Part shown: positions 1-5,108 of the stretch, in pieces
How the letters are laid out: each line of letters begins with the position of its first letter
Position numbering within the stretch: position 1 is the first letter of the stretch
DNA from: Prevotellamassilia sp.
Lineage (GTDB): Bacteria > Bacteroidota > Bacteroidia > Bacteroidales > Bacteroidaceae
NCBI GenBank assembly: GCA_009775705.1
Contig: VSQE01000097.1
Location: 1-6,396 of the forward strand
DNA: 6,396 nt
Reading direction: 5' to 3'
Made by a program: the position numbers and the translations under genes
The notes under the pieces: model-generated
Told to the model about the DNA's origin: nothing
The model's input: only the letters and a program-made list of their open reading frames with translations
The model's database searches: none

Positions 1-41
1 GTGAAAAATAGGTCTATTCCCATTCCTATTTCGAAAAACCT

Positions 42-49
42 CAAAGTTA
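42..49 (-). promoter_or_regulatory. Possible -7 box of a divergent promoter
   Basis: Read on the minus strand the bases are TAACTTTG, an exact fit to the Bacteroidota -7 pattern TAnnTTTG. The expected -33 position about 20 bases upstream has only a T run and no TTG, so support is partial. If real, it drives a leftward gene beyond the window edge. Confidence 0.25.
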
Positions 50-222
50 AACTTCATGTCGAACCATTAAAAAGAAGAAAATACAGCCATGTGGTTTTCG
101 AGGCATTTCAGTTTGGCACACTTTTTGCTATGAACCTCAGCCAACCTGCCGTTTTGCTCCCTCCGTCCAAACCTGCAAAAACCGTTCGTATATCTGCCGG
201 AAAATTAAAAAGCCGCAATCTC

Positions 223-253
223 TTGGCTGTTCCGATAACATTTCCTAACTTTG
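223..253 (+). promoter_or_regulatory. Predicted Bacteroidota promoter of the ECF sigma gene
   Basis: TTGG at 223-226 supplies a -33 element. TAACTTTG at 246-253 is an exact TAnnTTTG -7 box, 20 bases after the TTG at 223-225. Transcription would start near 258-262, giving a leader of about 70 bases before the ATG at 329. The match is to the pattern known for the primary sigma factor of Bacteroides. No separate autoregulatory ECF-type promoter could be identified by eye. Confidence 0.65.
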
Positions 254-328
254 CAAATAGTAATCATTCTTAAAATCATACAGCCTATCGAATAGACATT
301 ACTTGTATAAACAATAACAGAAACAGTA

Positions 329-922
329 ATGGACAATTTAAAACTGCGCACAGACGAACAACTGGTCGCGCTCTATTCCTCCGGAGTGAATGAAGCATTC
401 GACACGTTGCTGATGCGCCACAAGGACAGGCTATATTCCTATATATTCTATATCGTACACAACGCCGATATCGCCGATGATCTTTTTCAGGAGACGTTTG
501 TCAAAGCTATCATGACCATCCGTCAGGGACGCTACGTCGAAACCGGAAAATTCTATGCCTGGCTGACCCGTATCGCCCATAATCTTATCATCGACCAGTT
601 CCGCACGGAAAAGAACGAGAACACCATATCAAACGAAGAAGCCGGAACCGACCTGTTCAATAACTCCGCCTTGTCAGACAGCAGCACGGAAAGCCGGCTC
701 ATTGCGGAACAGACCTTGAACGATGTATGCCGTCTGATGGAACATCTTCCTGAAAACCAAAGAGAAGTAGTTCACATGCGCTACTATCAGAACCTGAGTT
801 TCAAAGAAATTTCCGACATCACAGGCGTAAGCATCAACACCGCGCTGGGCCGTATGCGATATGCCATTCTGAACATGCGCCGAATGGCAGAGGAAAACCA
901 CATTTCGCTCCATTTAGGCTGA
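329..922 (+). CDS. RNA polymerase ECF-type sigma factor (sigma-70 family)
   Basis: This is a 197-residue sigma factor that would bind core RNA polymerase and direct it to a specific promoter set in the cytoplasm. Region 2 spans about residues 22-92, with the core-binding stretch DDLFQETFVKA (50-60) and the region 2.4-like WLTRIAHNLIIDQFR (78-92). A polar, Asn/Ser/Glu-rich linker covers about 93-125. Region 4 spans about 135-186, opening with LPENQREVVHMRYYQ and containing the helix-turn-helix LSFKEISDITGVSINTALGRMR. The length is normal for a two-domain ECF factor and no domain is missing. It has its own predicted promoter and a hairpin follows the stop, so it may be transcribed alone. No FecR-like anti-sigma gene or SusC/D genes adjoin it, unlike many Bacteroides ECF factors; the next ORF is only 52 codons long. 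The regulon cannot be deduced from the sequence. The family call is firm and the subgroup is unknown. Confidence 0.93.
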   Translation: MDNLKLRTDEQLVALYSSGVNEAFDTLLMRHKDRLYSYIFYIVHNADIADDLFQETFVKAIMTIRQGRYVETGKFYAWLTRIAHNLIIDQFRTEKNENTISNEEAGTDLFNNSALSDSSTESRLIAEQTLNDVCRLMEHLPENQREVVHMRYYQNLSFKEISDITGVSINTALGRMRYAILNMRRMAEENHISLHLG

Positions 923-957
923 CAGCATTACCAATCCTGTCCACAGCTCCGCCACAC

Positions 958-990
958 ATGCCATGCAGCTTTTTGCATGGCATTCTTCTT
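958..990 (+). terminator. Probable intrinsic terminator after the sigma factor gene
   Basis: A perfect 10-bp stem (958-967 ATGCCATGCA with 974-983 TGCATGGCAT) encloses a 6-base loop and is followed by a pyrimidine/T-rich tail, TTCTTCTTTCTTG. The stem is half A/T and the tail is broken by C residues, so termination may be partial. It lies 36 bases after the sigma factor stop codon. Confidence 0.55.
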
Positions 991-1003
991 TCTTGTAAAT
1001 TTT
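973..1003 (+). promoter_or_regulatory. Tentative promoter for the 52-codon ORF
   Basis: TTG at 973-975, a 20-base gap and TAAATTTT at 996-1003 resemble the -33/-7 pair, but the last base of the -7 box does not match the TTTG ending. The -33 element falls inside the preceding hairpin, so the match may be chance. No better candidate exists between 984 and 1082. Confidence 0.25.
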
Positions 1004-1019
1004 CCGCCCTGCCACCATA

Positions 1020-1045
1020 ATAAAACGCCTTTCACTGCGTTTTAT
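1020..1045 (+). repeat. Perfect inverted repeat (hairpin) upstream of the 52-codon ORF
   Basis: ATAAAACGC (1020-1028) pairs perfectly with GCGTTTTAT (1037-1045) around an 8-base loop. The A-tract/GC/T-tract layout resembles a small terminator that could work in either direction, acting as a second stop behind the hairpin at 958-983. If the tentative promoter at 973-1003 is real, it would instead be a leader hairpin 37 bases ahead of the ORF start. Confidence 0.4.
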
Positions 1046-1082
1046 CTATACAATAATACAAACATTACACAATCTCCGGCCC

Positions 1083-1241
1083 ATGAACGATTCTACACAG
1101 CCCGTCCTGTCTCCGCACGAAAAGACCCTGCAATACCTGCGCACATTTGCCCGCTTCTATTGCCCTCCGGCCCCCACAAACAGACAGCGGGAAACAGAAA
1201 TGGCCCGCCACATAGAATCCATGACTACGGCAATATGCTGA
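1083..1241 (+). CDS. Small hypothetical protein (52 aa) downstream of the sigma factor
   Basis: The ATG at 1083 opens a 52-codon frame ending in TGA at 1239-1241. The protein starts MNDSTQPVLSPHEKTLQYLR and continues with an aromatic, basic stretch (TFARFYCPP, 21-29), a polar basic segment (NRQRETEMARHIES, 33-46) and a C-terminal Cys. The middle (12-26) could form an amphipathic helix. There is no signal peptide, membrane segment or recognised domain. I do not recognise a family. I favour coding because the composition looks protein-like (a compact soluble sequence without low complexity), the frame sits between two hairpin structures like an independent small gene, and it follows a sigma factor without an identifiable anti-sigma partner. 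A role in sigma regulation is speculation. It could also be a chance frame. Confidence 0.5.
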   Translation: MNDSTQPVLSPHEKTLQYLRTFARFYCPPAPTNRQRETEMARHIESMTTAIC

Positions 1242-1270
1242 AAATGTTGTCAACCGCTACATTTTTCCTA

Positions 1271-1300
1271 TTGCCAAGCCACAAAAAAAGAGTACCTTTG
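1271..1300 (+). promoter_or_regulatory. Predicted Bacteroidota promoter of purT
   Basis: TTG at 1271-1273, a 19-base spacer and TACCTTTG at 1293-1300 (exact TAnnTTTG, followed by CA as is common) form a strong match. Transcription should begin about 4-8 bases after the -7 box, near 1304-1308, which is at or just inside the left arm of the terminator hairpin. No other -7-like box lies between this site and the purT start codon. Confidence 0.7.
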
Positions 1301-1303
1301 CAG

Positions 1304-1338
1304 GGTCCGCGTCCATCTCTCCGGATGCGGACCTTTTT
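1304..1338 (+). terminator. Intrinsic terminator or attenuator-like hairpin in the purT leader
   Basis: GGTCCGCGTCC (1304-1314) pairs with GGATGCGGACC (1323-1333) over 11 bp with one G-U wobble and an 8-base loop, followed at once by TTTTT (1334-1338). This is a GC-rich stem plus T tract, the standard intrinsic terminator form. It would end transcripts coming from the 52-codon ORF. Because the purT promoter lies upstream of it, purT mRNA must either read through or start inside the left arm so that the full stem cannot form. Confidence 0.75.
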
Positions 1339-1346
1339 AATGCGTC

Positions 1347-1373
1347 ATGTATCAAGCTAAAGAACCGTTATGA
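1347..1373 (+). other. Possible 8-codon leader ORF overlapping the purT start
   Basis: ATG at 1347 opens a frame reading MYQAKEPL and stops at TGA 1371-1373, which overlaps the purT ATG at 1370-1372 as ATGA. Such overlaps allow translational coupling. The frame is short enough to arise by chance, and no ribosome-binding sequence distinguishes it. Confidence 0.2.
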
Positions 1374-2533
1374 AAAAGATCCTGCTTTTAGGCTCAGGAG
1401 AACTGGGCAAAGAATTTACCATCGCGGCCCAGCGCCTCGGACAGCATGTCATCGCCTGCGACTCCTACGCCGGCGCTCCCGCCATGCAGGTGGCCCACGA
1501 ACACGAAGTCTTTTCCATGCTGGACGGCGAAGCGCTGGAACGCGCCGTCAGCAAACACCAGCCCGACCTGATTGTACCGGAAATCGAAGCCATCCGCACG
1601 GAACGTCTCTATGACTTTGAAAAACAAGGCATAAAGGTGATACCCTCGGCACGTGCCGTCAACTTCACGATGAACCGAAAAGCCATCCGTGACCTGGCAG
1701 CCAAAGAACTGGGACTGAAAACAGCCCGCTATTTCTATGCCCGCACCTTTGAGGAACTGAAGAAGGCTTCGGAAGAAATCGGCTTCCCTTGCGTTGTCAA
1801 GCCCCTGATGTCCTCCTCGGGCAAAGGACAGAGCCTGGTAAAATCGCCGGACAAGCTGACACATGCCTGGGAATACGGACTGAGCGGCAGTCGCGGAGAC
1901 ATCAAAGAGCTTATCATTGAAGAATTTATAGATTTCGACAGCGAAATCACACTGCTCACCGTCACACAACAGAACGGCCCTACCCTGTTCTGCCCGCCTA
2001 TCGGCCACGTACAGAAAGGCGGCGACTACCGCGAGAGTTTTCAGCCTGCCCATATCGCTCCGGAACATCTGGCCGAAGCACAGCGCATGGCCGAAAAAGT
2101 GACGCATGCCCTGACCGGAACAGGCCTTTGGGGGGTAGAGTTTTTCCTCAGCCACAAAAACGGCGTATACTTTTCCGAACTGTCTCCCCGACCGCACGAC
2201 ACAGGTATGGTGACATTGGCCGGCACACAGAATTTCAACGAATTCGAACTACACCTGCGTGCCGCTCTGGAGCTTCCCATTCCTTGCATCAAACAACTCC
2301 GCATCGGGACCAGTGCCGTCATCCTGTCTCCGATAGCCTCTGACGACACTCCCCGCTATCGAGGCCTGGAACAAACGTGTGAGGAAGACGCCGACCTGCG
2401 TATTTTCGGCAAACCGACCACCCGCCTCAACCGCCGTATGGGAGTTGTAGTCTGCAACGGTCCGCTTGATGCTAACCTCGATGCTTTGCGCGAAAAAACA
2501 AAGCGTCTGGCAAATTACGTGGAGGTTTATTAA
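1370..2533 (+). CDS. purT: Formate-dependent phosphoribosylglycinamide formyltransferase (GAR transformylase 2)
   Basis: PurT makes formyl-GAR from GAR, formate and ATP, a folate-independent route for the third step of cytoplasmic purine synthesis. The protein has 387 residues, close to the 392 of E. coli PurT. Domains run in ATP-grasp order: an N-terminal nucleotide-type fold with GSGELGKE (8-15) and IVPEIEAIRTE (68-78); the ATP-grasp region with VVKPLMSSSGKGQS (142-155), the flexible ATP-covering loop; the segment IIEEFIDFDSEIT (182-194); and the metal-binding region with WGVEFF (254-259) and FSELSPRPHDTGM (268-280). By comparison with E. coli, Glu257 and Glu270 should ligate Mg. A C-terminal domain follows, ending at Tyr387. 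No key motif is missing. The ATG at 1370 gives the full family N-terminus. The gene stands alone, with a predicted promoter and terminator-like leader upstream and a strong terminator downstream. Regulation through that leader is possible but unproven. Confidence 0.97.
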   Translation: MKKILLLGSGELGKEFTIAAQRLGQHVIACDSYAGAPAMQVAHEHEVFSMLDGEALERAVSKHQPDLIVPEIEAIRTERLYDFEKQGIKVIPSARAVNFTMNRKAIRDLAAKELGLKTARYFYARTFEELKKASEEIGFPCVVKPLMSSSGKGQSLVKSPDKLTHAWEYGLSGSRGDIKELIIEEFIDFDSEITLLTVTQQNGPTLFCPPIGHVQKGGDYRESFQPAHIAPEHLAEAQRMAEKVTHALTGTGLWGVEFFLSHKNGVYFSELSPRPHDTGMVTLAGTQNFNEFELHLRAALELPIPCIKQLRIGTSAVILSPIASDDTPRYRGLEQTCEEDADLRIFGKPTTRLNRRMGVVVCNGPLDANLDALREKTKRLANYVEVY

Positions 2534-2642
2534 AGAAAAACGCCACTACAATTTGTCCAGTTTTTTTACTCAAAAAAACAGACTATACGCACAAATAACA
2601 TTCATAAACAAAAGATTACAGAAAGTATATCCATAACGCAGA

Positions 2643-2682
2643 AAAAAATACTGTACGCCAACATTGGCGTACAGTATTTTTT
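2643..2682. terminator. Bidirectional intrinsic terminator between convergent genes
   Basis: A perfect 18-bp inverted repeat (2643-2660 with 2665-2682, 4-base loop ACAT) has a central core TACTGTACGCC / GGCGTACAGTA flanked by an A tract on the left and a T tract on the right. Read from either strand the stem ends in a T run, so it can stop both purT (+) and the S9 peptidase transcript (-). It lies about 110 bases after the purT stop and about 74 bases after the peptidase stop. Confidence 0.87.
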
Positions 2683-2755
2683 CCGACAATCCCACAGATA
2701 TAAGCATTTCCTGACAGTATATCTTTTCCCGGATTCTTCACTGAAATTCATCGCG

Positions 2756-4624
2756 CTACGAATTTGTGGCCGAAAGATGGCGCTCCAGAAATTTCTCCAT
2801 AGCCCGATAAAAATCAAAACGGTTTTCCTGATTGTGAAAGCCATGCCCCTCGTCCTCCTTCACCATGTATTCCACATCCACTCCCCGCGCCCGTAACGCC
2901 TCCACCATCTGGTCGCTCTCGGCCTTGTTCACCCGCGGATCGTTGGCCCCTTGGGCAATGAACAACGGAACACGAATGCGGTCGGCATGCAAAGCCGGGG
3001 AACAAGCGGCCAGCATTTCACGGTCCTTCTCAGGATGTCCCACCTGTTCGTACATCATCTCCAGCATAGGTTTCCAATAAGGAGGAATGGTCTTCATAAA
3101 AGTGAAAAGATTGGATACTCCCACATAATCAACCGCACAAGCATACAGATCGGGGGTGAAGGTAACACCTGCCAACGTGGCATAGCCGCCATACGAACCA
3201 CCGTAGATGGCGATGCGATGGGGATCGGCCATTCCGGATTCCACCAGCCATCTGACACCATCCGTTATATCGTCCTGCATGGCCCGGCCCCATTGCTTGT
3301 AGCCGGCTTCCAGAAAACGGCGGCCGTAGCCCGTAGAACCGCGGAAGTTCATCTGGAAAACGGCATATCCGCGTGAACAAAGAAATTGTACCTCAGAAGA
3401 ATAGCCCCACGTATCGCGTGCCCACGGACCACCATGCGGATTGACTATAAAAGGCAGATTGCAGGCATTTTCAGGCGTATAGCCCAAAGGAAGCGACAGA
3501 TAGGCCTCTATATGAAAACCGTCGCGCGAAGTGTAAGAGACCGGATGCATCTCTACCATATCCTCCTCTTTCAGCCACGGAGCCAATTCGGCAATTTTAC
3601 GGGGGACATCTTCTTCCGTATCATAATAATAGTAAGCACCACGCGTTCTGTCACCGCCCACATAGATAAGATATTTTGTTTCGCTCTTGTCGGTATCGGC
3701 CATCCCGAAACGGCGGTCGGGGAAATGCGCCTTCAGGCGTTCCCGAAAAGTCCGCTCCTGCTCGTCAAAATAATGACGGACGGTATCTTTGTGGCCCGTA
3801 CAGAAAACTCCCAGCAACTTCCGGCGTTTACGCGAATAACTGATACTGCAAATGTCATACTCGGGATTCTCGTAAAGCAGTTCTTTCTCCTCACAGGTTT
3901 CAGGATCCATCAGCACAAGCGCCACTTTGTCACGCCCCAGATTTGTCGCGGCATAGACCATACGGTTGTCGGGGGTAAACTCCATAAAATTCACCATCTC
4001 CTTGAAGTTAGTAGTGAGAACGGGCCGGAAGGGTTCTTCCTCCGTAGCCCGATACAGAATCTGCGTGTTCACACCGTCGACAATGGCGGTCACGGCCCTC
4101 AGACGTCCGTCATGGTCCGTCATCCATCCCTGCCAGTTGCCCGGGTTCTCGGCCAACATGGTCAGTTCGCCTGTCACCAGGTCCAGACGGTAAGGATCGA
4201 ACACCTCCGGATTACGGCGGTTCATCCCTATAAGAATCTTGTCGGGCACCTCCTCCAAATCATCAATGATGCTGGTCCGCACACCGGGAAAATCGGTATA
4301 TCCCTTCATGTCCGTTCCGTCAAGATTCACCCCGTAAAGCCTATAGTTCTCATCACCGGCAGTGTCCTTCATGAAAAGCAGCCGACGGTTGTCCGCCCAC
4401 ATATATCCCGCGATACTCCGCTCCGTTTCGGAGGTGATACGCAGTGCCTCCTCCTCTCCCACACGCCGCACAAAAATGTTCATACGGTCCTGATAGGGAG
4501 CCATATACGAAAAATACTTTCCGTCCGGCGAAATCTGATAGGCAGTCTGTTCGGAATTGCGAAAAAAATCTTCAAGAGGAATCCGGGAAACTCCGGACTT
4601 TGAAAAAGAAGTAAATGAATTCAT
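2756..4624 (-). CDS. S9 family peptidase (prolyl oligopeptidase / acylaminoacyl-peptidase type)
   Basis: This 622-residue serine peptidase should cleave short peptides, many family members acting after proline or releasing N-terminal acylated or dipeptide units. The first ~355 residues show repeated beta-propeller-type blades (for example ISPDGKYFSYMAP 31-43, MWADNRRLLFMKD 75-87, FTPDNRMVYAATN 216-228). The alpha/beta-hydrolase domain follows, with NPHGGPWARDTWGY (395-408), FQMNFRGSTGYGR (423-435), the nucleophile elbow YGGSYGG (Ser477), GANDPRV (Asp562) and DEGHGFHN (His594), a complete Ser-Asp-His triad. No signal peptide or lipobox is visible, so it is probably cytosolic, unlike many exported Bacteroides S9 enzymes. 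An in-frame TAG lies immediately before the ATG at 4624, fixing this as the upstream-most start. It has its own predicted promoter and shares a terminator with purT. Exact substrate preference cannot be read from the sequence; S9C is the likeliest subfamily. Confidence 0.93.
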   Translation of the reverse strand: MNSFTSFSKSGVSRIPLEDFFRNSEQTAYQISPDGKYFSYMAPYQDRMNIFVRRVGEEEALRITSETERSIAGYMWADNRRLLFMKDTAGDENYRLYGVNLDGTDMKGYTDFPGVRTSIIDDLEEVPDKILIGMNRRNPEVFDPYRLDLVTGELTMLAENPGNWQGWMTDHDGRLRAVTAIVDGVNTQILYRATEEEPFRPVLTTNFKEMVNFMEFTPDNRMVYAATNLGRDKVALVLMDPETCEEKELLYENPEYDICSISYSRKRRKLLGVFCTGHKDTVRHYFDEQERTFRERLKAHFPDRRFGMADTDKSETKYLIYVGGDRTRGAYYYYDTEEDVPRKIAELAPWLKEEDMVEMHPVSYTSRDGFHIEAYLSLPLGYTPENACNLPFIVNPHGGPWARDTWGYSSEVQFLCSRGYAVFQMNFRGSTGYGRRFLEAGYKQWGRAMQDDITDGVRWLVESGMADPHRIAIYGGSYGGYATLAGVTFTPDLYACAVDYVGVSNLFTFMKTIPPYWKPMLEMMYEQVGHPEKDREMLAACSPALHADRIRVPLFIAQGANDPRVNKAESDQMVEALRARGVDVEYMVKEDEGHGFHNQENRFDFYRAMEKFLERHLSATNS

Positions 4625-4827
4625 CTATTTATATTTATCTGTTTTCTGCCTGCAAAGGAAATTCAAAAAAACGAAGTAAGCAAGCCCGGAAGCCCAATCT
4701 TCCCAATCTGCCGCCTTTCTGACCGTTTTTATTACGAGACGATTTCAGAAGAGACCACTGAAGATAGACAGCTGTAGCGGCATCATTTTCTTTTGTTGGC
4801 ACTTTACTCTAAAAGCGCCGCGGTTTG
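4625..4827. other. Intergenic region between DUF1294 and S9 peptidase genes
   Basis: Apart from the S9 promoter (4653-4683) little is seen. There is a weak inverted repeat, TTCAG (4744-4748) with CTGAA (4758-4762), and a near-tandem pair of CCCAATCT at 4693-4700 and 4702-4709. No GC-rich stem with a T tract follows the DUF1294 stop on the minus strand, so readthrough from that operon into the peptidase gene is possible. No ORF of note was found. Confidence 0.5.
4653..4683 (-). promoter_or_regulatory. Predicted promoter of the S9 peptidase gene
   Basis: On the minus strand, TTG (complement of 4681-4683), a 20-base gap and TTCCTTTG (complement of 4653-4660, followed by CA) match the Bacteroidota -33/-7 pattern with one mismatch in the TA of the -7 box. 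Transcription would start near 4646-4648, leaving an A/T-rich leader of roughly 22 bases before the ATG. Confidence 0.5.
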
Positions 4828-5106
4828 TCATACCCTGATGTGGAGGTATATCGCTAAAGCCGTCTGAAGGGCAAGCACAAGAGGCACTCCTATGGTGAAC
4901 TTCTTGTGCATAGTCTTATGATGCCATACTTTCATGCCCGTCCATGCACCGACACTGCCGCCAATGACCGCCATCGCCAGCAGCATAGCCTCTGATATTC
5001 GCCATTTCCCTCTTTTAGCCTTATATTTATCAATGCCGTACAGGAAAAATGTTATTATATTGAGTATAAGAAAGTATATACCAACGATGTGATGATAATT
5101 TGCCAT
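4828..5106 (-). CDS. DUF1294 family small membrane protein
   Basis: The 92-residue product has three hydrophobic segments at about 7-25 (IVGIYFLILNIITFFLYGI), 38-57 and 72-88, suggesting an inner-membrane protein. The DUF1294 signature is clear: the segment YGIDKYKAKRGKWRISE after the first helix, GGSVGAWTGM in the second, and the basic HKTMHKKF before the third. Function is unknown for the family. An upstream in-frame ATG at 5160 would add 18 residues, but they lie inside the preceding gene and do not fit the family N-terminus, so I choose the ATG at 5104-5106. This start lies two bases after the TAG of the glycosylase-like gene, so the two should be co-transcribed and translationally linked. 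Family assignment is good; any link to DNA repair is only from its neighbours. Confidence 0.86.
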   Translation of the reverse strand: MANYHHIVGIYFLILNIITFFLYGIDKYKAKRGKWRISEAMLLAMAVIGGSVGAWTGMKVWHHKTMHKKFTIGVPLVLALQTALAIYLHIRV

Positions 5107-5108
5107 AG

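Larger units (their letters stand above)
1..328. other. Intergenic region without a convincing gene
   Basis: This stretch precedes the sigma factor gene. One plus-strand frame is open from the window edge to 273, but its translation is rich in Lys, Arg, Asn and Pro, matches no family I recognise, and runs through the best sigma-gene promoter, so I do not call it a gene. No sizeable minus-strand frame was seen. It contains that promoter (223-253), a possible minus-strand -7 box (42-49), and a small perfect inverted repeat (6-12 AAATAGG with 25-31 CCTATTT, 12-base loop). On the minus strand the repeat ends in a short T run, so it could be a weak terminator or a leader hairpin for a leftward transcript. 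The likely role is a divergent regulatory region between the sigma gene and a gene off the left edge; that is inference. Confidence 0.5.

Noticed and set aside
1..273. Open plus-strand frame of about 90 codons from the window edge
   Set aside because: No recognisable family, biased basic/polar composition, and it crosses the strong sigma-gene promoter; likely chance.
977..1360. 127-codon plus-strand frame starting in the first hairpin
   Set aside because: It runs through both hairpins, the purT promoter and the terminator, in a different frame from the better 52-codon ORF, and its translation is low-quality.
1304..1369. Known riboswitch in the purT leader
   Set aside because: The leader from the predicted start is only about 65 bases and holds a single terminator hairpin; no aptamer-like conserved core or alternative antiterminator pairing was found by eye.
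1394..2197. 267-codon frame antisense to purT
   Set aside because: purT is unambiguous here; long antisense frames are expected in GC-rich coding DNA. The translation shows no family features.
3386..4603. 405-codon frame antisense to the S9 peptidase
   Set aside because: It is a mirror of a clearly coding minus-strand gene with an intact catalytic triad. The His/Arg/Ile-rich translation has no recognisable domain.
4693..4709. Tandem CCCAATCT pair as a repeat or operator
   Set aside because: Only two short copies in a C/T-rich stretch; not distinguishable from chance.
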